From positions 1-64,000 of the forward strand of contig ONBB01000007.1 of assembly GCA_900315935.1 (NCBI GenBank): a stretch of 64,000 nt of DNA, read 5' to 3'. The translations under genes were made by a program, and so were the position numbers. Of this stretch, positions 8,772-15,878 are shown piece after piece. The DNA is from an uncultured Bacteroidales bacterium (GTDB lineage: Bacteria; Bacteroidota; Bacteroidia; Bacteroidales; P3). Within the stretch, counting starts at the first letter, position 1. Every line of letters begins with the position of its first letter. The notes beneath the pieces are model-generated. The model saw nothing but the letters and a program-made list of their open reading frames with translations, had not been told where the DNA came from and did not search any database.

Positions 8772-9898
8772 GCGAATTTCATTATGCCGTCTCCTATGGC
8801 TTTAGCGAGTTTAACAGGCACTGCATTACCAATCTGTGCGTACCATAAATTCTGAGCACCCGTGAAAATATAATCATCAGGGAATGTTTGAATACGAGCC
8901 GCTTCTCTTGGGCTTAAACCACGAGCTTCCCAGGGATGAATATACATGTTGCAGTCAAACTTCATATGAGAAGTGATGGTCTTGCATATTTGGGTTTCAT
9001 CTAATTTGAAGTATTTGTCTTTGAAAATGCCATTGCGCCGTTTATAGGGCATTATGTCAGCGATAGATTCGTGAAGCGAGTTGGCACCTTGAGGGAGTCT
9101 TCTATATATCTCTATATCACGAGGATTGTTGTATCTATTTTTGTGATTATAGAGCTTGTGTATTTCACGTCCGTCATTTATGAAGTCGTAGAAACTATTC
9201 TTTACGTATTCAAAATCCATTTCAGTAAAACCGGATTCAATATTCTCGATATCCTTAGCACCCTTTTGTTTTCTAGGTTCTAAATGTGGTAGCCCTAACA
9301 AAGCATCTCGCAAAACATAAGGTTGTCTTTTGTGCTTTTCAATTTCTACAAATATTTTCTTGGGAGAAATACCTATTCGATTTCCTATCATAATAAAGCG
9401 TTCTCGATTCTGAGGAACTCCAAAATCTTGAGCTTTTAGAATTGCATAATCATATTGATAATCATCACCAAGAAAGTCGTTGAAGTTCTGAATAATCTCG
9501 TCAAACTTATTCATCATGCCCTTTACGTTCTCCAAAATGAAGAATCTGGGACGAACATAATTAAGAAAAATTAGATACTGTTTGTATAAATTGTTTCGAG
9601 GGTCGTCTATTAGTCTTTGGCGATTCGCCATTGAAAAGCCTTGGCAGGGAGGACCGCCACATACAAGTGTTACGTCTTTAAAATATTTTCTGTAATCTTT
9701 ACTATTTTCATTGAGCTGTGCAATATCTCCAACGTAATAATGGGTGTCACGAAGATTATGATTTACCTTGTGTGTATGTGCGAATTGTTCCACAATTTCA
9801 TTTACAAAACAAAGACTAAACCCAGCTTGTTCCAACCCCAAGCTTAGCCCACCGCATCCAGCGAACAAGTCTATGAATGTATATTTTTTTTTTGCCAT
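8768..9898 (-). CDS. DNA (cytosine-5-) methyltransferase B
   Basis: All m5C motifs are present: FIDLFAGCGGLSLGLEQAGF near the start, CGGPPCQGFSMANR with the catalytic Cys in motif IV, ENVKGM (VI), QNRERFIMIG (VIII) and QIGNAVPVKLAKAIGDG (X). I start at the ATG at 9896-9898; an in-frame TTG at 9907 would add only three residues. Its stop overlaps the start of methyltransferase A by 4 bp, and it lies 10 bp after the caspase-like gene, so the peptidase module and the modification genes share a transcript. The target recognition region between motifs VIII and IX differs from that of methyltransferase A, so the two probably read different sequences or strands. Confidence 0.95.
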   Translation of the reverse strand: MAKKKYTFIDLFAGCGGLSLGLEQAGFSLCFVNEIVEQFAHTHKVNHNLRDTHYYVGDIAQLNENSKDYRKYFKDVTLVCGGPPCQGFSMANRQRLIDDPRNNLYKQYLIFLNYVRPRFFILENVKGMMNKFDEIIQNFNDFLGDDYQYDYAILKAQDFGVPQNRERFIMIGNRIGISPKKIFVEIEKHKRQPYVLRDALLGLPHLEPRKQKGAKDIENIESGFTEMDFEYVKNSFYDFINDGREIHKLYNHKNRYNNPRDIEIYRRLPQGANSLHESIADIMPYKRRNGIFKDKYFKLDETQICKTITSHMKFDCNMYIHPWEARGLSPREAARIQTFPDDYIFTGAQNLWYAQIGNAVPVKLAKAIGDGIMKFA

Positions 9899-9908
9899 AA
9901 TTCCCAAT

Positions 9909-10550
9909 CTATGCCACTAACATATTGTCAATAGTTAGTGTGCCATCCCCTTTGAGTGTAATATTGTCACGGTTCTCTTGAAAACAAGATCTTTGAAAAG
10001 GCTCCAACTCTTCGTTGAAGACTGCGTCTTCGTAGGATGTTTTCAAATCATCGACAGAATTGCCAATGGTCTTTCCACCGAGAAAAGAAAAGAGAAAAGA
10101 CATTACTATACCACAAGTTACATCGTCTATTCCATAAGGGCAATTGGCATTGCCCTTATAACCAACGTATGCTTTAGCATTGTTACTGACCAGCACATCT
10201 GCAAGTGTACCCCCATTAAAGCACGAGAACGTGTATATCAAAGCATTGGAGAATATGTAATGATTGTCAGAGGGGGTAACTATATTTTCATTATTCATGC
10301 AAAAAGACTCATCCGTGCCATGCCCAAACCAACAGCATAAGAAGTTCTTGAAATTCACAAGCGCAAGTTTTTCGGACAGATTCTGTCTGTTGACAGTATC
10401 GTGACAATAGACGGCACTATGCACAATAACGTCATCCTTTGTGCGTCCAAATTGTTCAAACAGCTGGCATGCAGAATTCTTCAGCATAATACATAGTTCA
10501 CCGATATTCTCGGCGACATCATCCGCAATAACAACCGCATTGAGTTTCAT
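9909..10550 (-). CDS. Caspase/gingipain-like cysteine peptidase (CHAT/C25-like fold), putative effector
   Basis: 213 residues. The pattern of a caspase-hemoglobinase fold is visible: a hydrophobic strand ending in Gly-His-Gly (NFLCCWFGHGTDESF, His77), then a second strand ending in Ser-Cys with Gly-Gly (IYTFSCFNGGTLAD, Cys110), followed by a strand AKAYVGYKG. The spacing of 33 residues between His and Cys and the order His then Cys match clan CD peptidases such as caspases, gingipains and CHAT proteins. No signal peptide or membrane helix is seen, so it should act in the cytoplasm. Its ATG overlaps the stop of the receiver gene by 4 bp. I infer that it is the output of the kinase-receiver pair; substrate unknown. 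Family assignment is by eye and needs a profile or structure comparison. Confidence 0.7.
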   Translation of the reverse strand: MKLNAVVIADDVAENIGELCIMLKNSACQLFEQFGRTKDDVIVHSAVYCHDTVNRQNLSEKLALVNFKNFLCCWFGHGTDESFCMNNENIVTPSDNHYIFSNALIYTFSCFNGGTLADVLVSNNAKAYVGYKGNANCPYGIDDVTCGIVMSFLFSFLGGKTIGNSVDDLKTSYEDAVFNEELEPFQRSCFQENRDNITLKGDGTLTIDNMLVA

Positions 10551-11152
10551 TTTTCTCGCATATTATTCGTGAACAATTCTGTTGCAAGACTCAATATGCC
10601 ACGTGTGGTTTCTTTGCCAAATTCATCTTGTCTGCGAATGGATACAAGGATGTCATTCAACGTATAGACCTTATCGCCAGAACGCATATATGGCTTGTTC
10701 CGCTTTTCCGGATTTTGTTTTAGAATCCATTTCTCCATTACCGAGCGGATGTCGTTCTGAATCCTGTTGTAGGCATTGCGAATGGCATTAACTAATGTGT
10801 CCGTATCGGAATCCTTAGGGACACAACTGAATGCATTTCCGTTGAACATCTTGTTGGCCTCAGTAGCATCAATGCTAGCTCCTGTAAAGACAATGACAGG
10901 CACTAATACAGAGACTTCATCGATGTCTCTCAAAACATCGTCACCTTGAAGCGTACTGCTGTTGAACTTCCAATCGAGAATAACCACAATGTCTTTGTCG
11001 ATATTATTTTTTACAAACGCCAACCCTTCAGACGGCTTTTGAAAATAGTGGATTTCATCCACCTGATCATTGATATCATCGAGGAACGCATCTTCTTTCA
11101 TTTTCTCATCATCATCTATGTAGACGATGGCAATGTTCATCTTCTCAGCCAT
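10547..11152 (-). CDS. Receiver-domain (response regulator) protein with short C-terminal adaptor-like domain
   Basis: 201 residues. Residues 6-130 form a CheY-like receiver with all key residues: acidic pocket Asp13-Asp14-Asp15 (VYIDDDE), phospho-acceptor Asp60 (VVILDWKF), Thr90 (IVFTGAS) and Lys113 (CVPKDSD). The remaining 70 residues are helical and charged (TLNDILVSIRRQDEFGK, then a helix ILSLATELF); they do not look like a DNA-binding helix-turn-helix of the usual output families. The protein could relay phosphorylation from the upstream kinase to the downstream peptidase through protein contact. It lies 3 bp after the kinase gene and overlaps the peptidase gene by 4 bp, so the three are translationally coupled. 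Confidence 0.88.
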   Translation of the reverse strand: MAEKMNIAIVYIDDDEKMKEDAFLDDINDQVDEIHYFQKPSEGLAFVKNNIDKDIVVILDWKFNSSTLQGDDVLRDIDEVSVLVPVIVFTGASIDATEANKMFNGNAFSCVPKDSDTDTLVNAIRNAYNRIQNDIRSVMEKWILKQNPEKRNKPYMRSGDKVYTLNDILVSIRRQDEFGKETTRGILSLATELFTNNMREK

Positions 11153-11155
11153 ATA

Positions 11156-13300
11156 TTAATGCATTAAAGGTATAATAATCTTAAAAGTGGCACCCGTGGG
11201 TTTAAACACGTTAGGCTCAAGAGAGATGGTGCCCTTGATGGAGTTTAACCGTGTTCGCACAATATAAAGTCCAAGACCTGCACCTCCCAAATCTGCGGTT
11301 GTCGTATAAAACACATCAAAAATTCTGTCACGGTTTTCTTCTGGAATCCCCGGACCATTATCGGAGAAAAGCATGACAAGGTTGTCGTTCTCTCGATAAA
11401 CCGAACAATTGATTCTTTTGTCTTGAGTGTTACGTAATGCTTTCACCGAATTGTCTATTAGGTTTCCAAACATATCTTGAAATGCCTTTTTGTTGTATGA
11501 CAATTCGAAATCATCTTCAACCACGTATTCTGCTTTAATGTCCTCTTCTTCGAACAGATAGTGATATCGGTCATCAAACAGTTCTTTAATGGCATTACGT
11601 ATGTCAAAGTACTCGAATGTTGAATCGTCTTCTGCATAGCTCAGCATGAAATTCATCGCTTTGGAGAGATTGTTCATCTCATCGAATATTCGACGTGCAT
11701 GCTTTACAGATTTGTCCTGTTTTTGTCCAAGGGATATCCATTTGGCCACAAACTCGGCAGAACGTTTGATGATACCAATGGAAATTCTAAGAATATGCGA
11801 AATTTGGCCAGCGTATGCCTGTAGCGATACCAAGCTGAACATGATGTTTTCTTGTTGTCGCTTGTCTTCCTCCATCCGTTCGTAATCTTTGGTGGATGCG
11901 GAGACGTTTTGTTTAATCTCCCCTAATCTCGCTGTAATGTCATTCAATTCCGATTCCACCTCGGGCGAAGCGAAGAACGACTGCTGCTTGATGCGGTTGA
12001 TTTTCCGCTTGATGTCATCGATGTCCGTATCGGCTTTCTTCAGTCTTTCAGCGTTTCCTTTTTTCCTGTCATCTTTTTGGTGCTTCAAGTAAAGTTCAAT
12101 CTGATGTATCTGATTGATAACGAAATCTTTCAAACTCGACCATTCTTTAGTGTCAACAAAGTCTTGCCTATTGGTAGAGTCTTTTATTTCCGGATTTAGC
12201 TCATCTTTAATATCGACCCATCCAATAATATCTCTGGTGCTCAGTCTTTCAAAGAAGCCCGACCAACGTCGTTTGTCAATTCCGAAAAGATCTTTCTGTT
12301 CATCCCTACTGGCTTTATATTCGGCAAAAGGAGTTGCTATTATACCGTCTCTGTAGACCTTAATGCCATCGATACGGTCTTCCTTAGTGAAGTTCCTTTT
12401 CCCCTCTTGATCGTAATAATAGATTGTAAAGCCTATGGGGCCAAAAATCTCGGCTTCTTTTTCCTTTACAATAAGACGGCCTTTGTTTTCTTCAAGGAAC
12501 TCTTGATAGTATTTTTTCTTGTCTGCATCGAATCTGTAATTCAACGTGTATGACAATGTTGCCTTTGCCAAAACCAAACTTTCTACTGGCCTGTCATCGT
12601 ATGCTTTATATTCCGGTACGTGGAACTTAATGCCAAACGGATACTTTACGTTCAATGTTGGTTTGGCTATTTTTGACAACTCGCGATATGCTCGTATGAC
12701 ATCTCTCTCGAGCCATACATCATTCAAAGAAGAGATTTCCAAAATTGTTCCTTGAACATTTTCATCTCCCGGTTCAGTCCAGTATTTATTGTCAATATCT
12801 GTGAACAATTTTTGTTCTTCTTGATTCTCGTCAAAATTCAACTTAAGCTGTCGGTCTTCCTCCTCAGAGTATTTCGTCCAATCTGTTTCCAAACAATGCC
12901 ATACCGAAGCCCCCTTCTTCTTTGTCCTCATCACCAACTTCCCACCAAGTTTGTCTACAGCAAAGCGACCAACTCCTTTCTTGCCTGCCACTACACGATT
13001 ATAGGGCTCTGGTGATGTTTTTTTTCTTCGTTTGCTACTAGTACCAATAACCATCCACTTGTCACGGATATCCTCAAATGTCATACCCAATCCATCATCT
13101 TTGATAATAATTCTGCTCTTGTCAGACAAAGGATTAAGAGACTCAAATGTAATATCTACCTTTTCAGCATTAGCATCATAACAGTTCTTTACAAGCTCAA
13201 ACAAAGCCGTGATTCTGTCTGTTATCAGCTCCCGGCCTAGCAGGCGGAATGTGCTTACATCAAATTTGAAATGCAATATTGAAGGGTTATTGTTCTCCAT
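11156..13300 (-). CDS. Dual-GHKL protein: N-terminal MORC/Hsp90-type ATPase plus C-terminal histidine-kinase-like module
   Basis: 714 residues with two separate GHKL ATPase domains. The N-terminal one (about 10-200) has ALFELVKNCYDANA (Glu35, Asn39, Asp42), IIKDDGLGMT (Asp69) and AGKKGVGRFAVDKLG (106-119), the pattern of MutL/MORC/Hsp90-like ATPases, followed by an S5-like region with DGIKVYRDGIIATPF (311-325). A coiled coil spans about 400-490. The C-terminal part resembles a sensor kinase: a DHp-like helix with QISHILR (His502), N-box GNLIDNSVKAL (612-622), G1 DNGPGIP (647-653), FYTT, and G2 GGAGLGLYIV (672-681). No membrane segment is seen, so sensing is cytoplasmic. It overlaps methyltransferase C by 14 bp and precedes the receiver by 3 bp. 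His502 as phosphorylation site is inferred. Confidence 0.85.
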   Translation of the reverse strand: MENNNPSILHFKFDVSTFRLLGRELITDRITALFELVKNCYDANAEKVDITFESLNPLSDKSRIIIKDDGLGMTFEDIRDKWMVIGTSSKRRKKTSPEPYNRVVAGKKGVGRFAVDKLGGKLVMRTKKKGASVWHCLETDWTKYSEEEDRQLKLNFDENQEEQKLFTDIDNKYWTEPGDENVQGTILEISSLNDVWLERDVIRAYRELSKIAKPTLNVKYPFGIKFHVPEYKAYDDRPVESLVLAKATLSYTLNYRFDADKKKYYQEFLEENKGRLIVKEKEAEIFGPIGFTIYYYDQEGKRNFTKEDRIDGIKVYRDGIIATPFAEYKASRDEQKDLFGIDKRRWSGFFERLSTRDIIGWVDIKDELNPEIKDSTNRQDFVDTKEWSSLKDFVINQIHQIELYLKHQKDDRKKGNAERLKKADTDIDDIKRKINRIKQQSFFASPEVESELNDITARLGEIKQNVSASTKDYERMEEDKRQQENIMFSLVSLQAYAGQISHILRISIGIIKRSAEFVAKWISLGQKQDKSVKHARRIFDEMNNLSKAMNFMLSYAEDDSTFEYFDIRNAIKELFDDRYHYLFEEEDIKAEYVVEDDFELSYNKKAFQDMFGNLIDNSVKALRNTQDKRINCSVYRENDNLVMLFSDNGPGIPEENRDRIFDVFYTTTADLGGAGLGLYIVRTRLNSIKGTISLEPNVFKPTGATFKIIIPLMH

Positions 13301-14351
13301 ACTCTAGTATTTTTTCAAAAACAGCCTTTGCCAACAATGGGGGAACTGCATTCCCAATCTGTTGCTGAATATGCATCAAACTTCCCTTAAAGATGAATTT
13401 GTCAGGGAAACTCTGTAGGCGGGCAGCCTCTCTTACCGACAATCCTCTGTCTTGGAACGGATGTATCAACATGTTTTTCCGATAATTTGAAATAACTACA
13501 GATGGTTTGTCGGCAATTAGCCTCTTGTAGATTCCGCTATGGCATTTATTCTTGTCTTTATAATTGGTCATTAGTTCCTCTGGGATAGCCCGCCAATTTT
13601 GTCCTTGACCAATGTGTTTGTATCTCTCAATGACATAGTCTGCGTTTCGTGAAACATAGTTCTGTTTGGAAGTCCGGGATCCTTCGCGCATCAATCGTGC
13701 ATATTCCCCTGCTTCTTTTGCCGTACATTTGTATGGTAGGGAATCTTCCGTTTGACCATTAATCAGTTCAGGTAGGTCTCCGATAGCATCTATAACAGAA
13801 TATGCTTTCTCTTGCTTTTCGGGAAACTGAAACAGTATGCCATGCCGATTGCCAACCATAATAAAACGGTTCCTGTGTTGTGGTACACCATAATCAGAAG
13901 CGACTACAATGGCATCGCTCACAGTGTACCCCAAATCCTCAAAACAAAGCTTCACCTTGTTTCGTAGTGTCCCTCTCTCAAATCTGTAGAACCCTTCAAC
14001 GTTTTCAAACAAAAACCAATCTGGTTTAATCACCGAAACGAATCGCAAGAACTCCTCAAATAAACTGTTGTTTGGATTCTTTAGGTTTCTAGTTTTGGTA
14101 TTGGAAGAAGAGAATCCCTGACAGGGAGGTCCTCCAAAAACAATATTGACATGTTCACCAACCTGTATGTGTTCCAATGGGTCAATATTGTGAATGTCAT
14201 TTTCCAAGACAAGAGTATCAGGATGATTGTACCTGTAAGTCATTGCGGCACTGCGGTCCTTCTCAACAGCATAGCATATCTCAAAGCCTGCCATTTCAGC
14301 TCCAAGACTCAGTCCACCAGCTCCTGAAAATATGTCTATTCCATATGGCAT
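13287..14351 (-). CDS. DNA (cytosine-5-) methyltransferase C
   Basis: 354 residues. Motifs: GIDIFSGAGGLSLGAEMAGF (I), FGGPPCQGFSSSN with catalytic Cys77 (IV), FENVEGF (VI), QHRNRFIMVG (VIII), LSVREAARLQSFPDKFIF (IX) and QIGNAVPPLLAKAV (X). It is complete and probably active. The last 14 bp overlap the start of the dual-GHKL gene, so the methyltransferase and the signalling module are made together. A 9-bp inverted repeat lies just upstream of the start (14367-14375 and 14430-14438). The sequence is AT-rich relative to the core genome. Confidence 0.95.
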   Translation of the reverse strand: MPYGIDIFSGAGGLSLGAEMAGFEICYAVEKDRSAAMTYRYNHPDTLVLENDIHNIDPLEHIQVGEHVNIVFGGPPCQGFSSSNTKTRNLKNPNNSLFEEFLRFVSVIKPDWFLFENVEGFYRFERGTLRNKVKLCFEDLGYTVSDAIVVASDYGVPQHRNRFIMVGNRHGILFQFPEKQEKAYSVIDAIGDLPELINGQTEDSLPYKCTAKEAGEYARLMREGSRTSKQNYVSRNADYVIERYKHIGQGQNWRAIPEELMTNYKDKNKCHSGIYKRLIADKPSVVISNYRKNMLIHPFQDRGLSVREAARLQSFPDKFIFKGSLMHIQQQIGNAVPPLLAKAVFEKILEYGEQ

Positions 14352-14366
14352 AATAATTATCTTTTA

Positions 14367-14438
14367 GTCTTCATGGATAACCAGAATCCAACTTCAAAAC
14401 TCCATGATTTTTAGCCCAATCTATTCAATCATGAAGAC
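14367..14438. promoter_or_regulatory. Inverted repeat upstream of methyltransferase C
   Basis: GTCTTCATG at 14367-14375 and CATGAAGAC at 14430-14438 are perfect inverted copies, separated by 54 bp, in the 225-bp gap between methyltransferases D and C. The inner arm lies 16 bp before the start codon of methyltransferase C. It could be an operator or a long hairpin; the sequence alone does not decide. The rest of the gap is AT-rich and holds no gene I can support. Confidence 0.4.
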
Positions 14439-14576
14439 GGGAGAATCTTGCCATTATTGAGCACATTTTGCTGGCCGTCTCTGCCGATTCTTTTTCTCTA
14501 GAAGTAATTTTTATTATCATCATTAATCAAATCTTTGCCAATATTTTTATTTGGACGTTTGTTTTAAAAATGCAAG

Positions 14577-15791
14577 TTACCCTTTCAACATCTCCTTTAA
14601 TACAATTCCAGCCTGTTCCGTAAACAATGGCGGAATGGCATTGCCTATTGGGGAAAAGCGCGGTATTTCAAGTTTACGCATCCTGCCTCCCGTGGTGTAT
14701 TTTGCCCTTATCTCGTACCAATCGGGGAACGACTGGATGCGAGCACACTCACGGACGGTCATGATGCGGGGCTCTGAATAATGCAGGTAGTCGTCGGGCT
14801 GTCCTGTTATGGTTGGAGAAACGGCATTAGGGTCTAACACTGTTATTCCACGCTGCTTGATGCCCCAAGCCTCACGGGCTTTGCCATCAATACGTTTGCC
14901 TCTGGGTTGGTATTCGGACAGAAGGCGTTGGAATAATGCCGTCTTGTCAGGTGAATGATGGGCAAAGCTGTGGCTGTCGGGAATGGTATGCGTCTTGGGA
15001 TAATCCCCACGCATCATCTTTGCGTAATTGCTTATTCTCCCTTTGCCATATACTCCCGAATTAAAGCCTTTCCGGTCTGGCGTGGGAAGTTCGCCATTAC
15101 TGCGAAGCAGGTCGGATATGGCCTCCTGCAGAGTTGCAGTTGAATTTAACCCTTTGCCTTTCAAGAATGCGTCACGATGAGCCAACAACAGTTGCTCGAA
15201 GTTGTCGGGGTTGCCCAATCCATTCTGGACGCCTACTAAAATGAAACGTTTACGACGTTGGGGAACACCATAGTTGGAGAAGTCAAAGACATGGGGTTTT
15301 ACTTTATACCCCAACTTCTGCAATCCACGAATCACCTTATGCGAGTAAGGCTCAGCATCGTTGTCTTTCTTTTTGTCGAATGCATAGGTGAATCCCTTTA
15401 CATTCTCGAAAAGGAGCATGCGGGGACGCACCAAATCGATGAACTTTATGTAAGAGAAGACCAAATGGTTGCGCACATCGTCTTCAACACGTTTCCCCGC
15501 CATAGAAAATCCCTGACAGGGAGGTCCGCCAGCCACCAAATCGACTTTGCCCTGCAGGGCTTTCAACAGGTCCTGATATTTCTCAAGCACCTCGTTTATA
15601 TCGTGATTGGTTTGAGGAAGCCAGTCGGGCCAGTCGAAGTGTTTTTTGTTGTCAATAAGGTTGTGTTTCAGTGTTTCGAAAGGGAACGCATTCTTTTCAA
15701 TGGCAAAAAGGCCCTGCCAACCAGCAAGGTACAAGCCGAGGGAGAGACCCCCACAGCCCGCAAACAGATCTATACACGTCGGTTTTGCCAT
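14577..15791 (-). CDS. DNA (cytosine-5-) methyltransferase D
   Basis: 404 residues, the first gene of the island in transcription order. Motifs: CIDLFAGCGGLSLGLYLAGW (I), AGGPPCQGFSMAGKR with catalytic Cys92 (IV), FENVKGF (VI), QRRKRFILVG (VIII), MTVRECARIQSFPDWY (IX) and IGNAIPPLFTEQAG (X). The recognition region (about 215-330) is longer than in methyltransferases A to C, pointing to a different target. A perfect 14-bp palindrome touches its start codon. It is separated from methyltransferase C by 225 bp and may have its own promoter and control; no cognate nuclease lies next to it, so it could be an orphan or share the McrBC-like nuclease. Confidence 0.95.
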   Translation of the reverse strand: MAKPTCIDLFAGCGGLSLGLYLAGWQGLFAIEKNAFPFETLKHNLIDNKKHFDWPDWLPQTNHDINEVLEKYQDLLKALQGKVDLVAGGPPCQGFSMAGKRVEDDVRNHLVFSYIKFIDLVRPRMLLFENVKGFTYAFDKKKDNDAEPYSHKVIRGLQKLGYKVKPHVFDFSNYGVPQRRKRFILVGVQNGLGNPDNFEQLLLAHRDAFLKGKGLNSTATLQEAISDLLRSNGELPTPDRKGFNSGVYGKGRISNYAKMMRGDYPKTHTIPDSHSFAHHSPDKTALFQRLLSEYQPRGKRIDGKAREAWGIKQRGITVLDPNAVSPTITGQPDDYLHYSEPRIMTVRECARIQSFPDWYEIRAKYTTGGRMRKLEIPRFSPIGNAIPPLFTEQAGIVLKEMLKG

Positions 15792-15805
15792 TTTACCTAG
15801 GTAAA
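15792..15805. promoter_or_regulatory. Palindrome at the ribosome-binding position of methyltransferase D
   Basis: TTTACCTAGGTAAA is a perfect 14-bp palindrome that ends exactly at the base before the ATG of methyltransferase D (complement of 15789-15791). Its position would let a bound repressor, or the methyltransferase itself, block translation or transcription, as is known for autoregulated restriction-modification operons. No protein binder is identified. No TAnnTTTG element is clear in the 90 bp upstream. Confidence 0.45.
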
Positions 15806-15878
15806 CGAGATTGTGTCCTTTTTATTGTATCTGTTATTGTATTTTTTCATTAATGTAAGTTGTGTTTGTGCTCTATGG

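Noticed and set aside
9909-13300. Bacterial gasdermin as a partner of the caspase-like peptidase
   Set aside because: No neighbouring small membrane-prone protein of that type was found; every adjacent gene is assigned to methylation, signalling or restriction.
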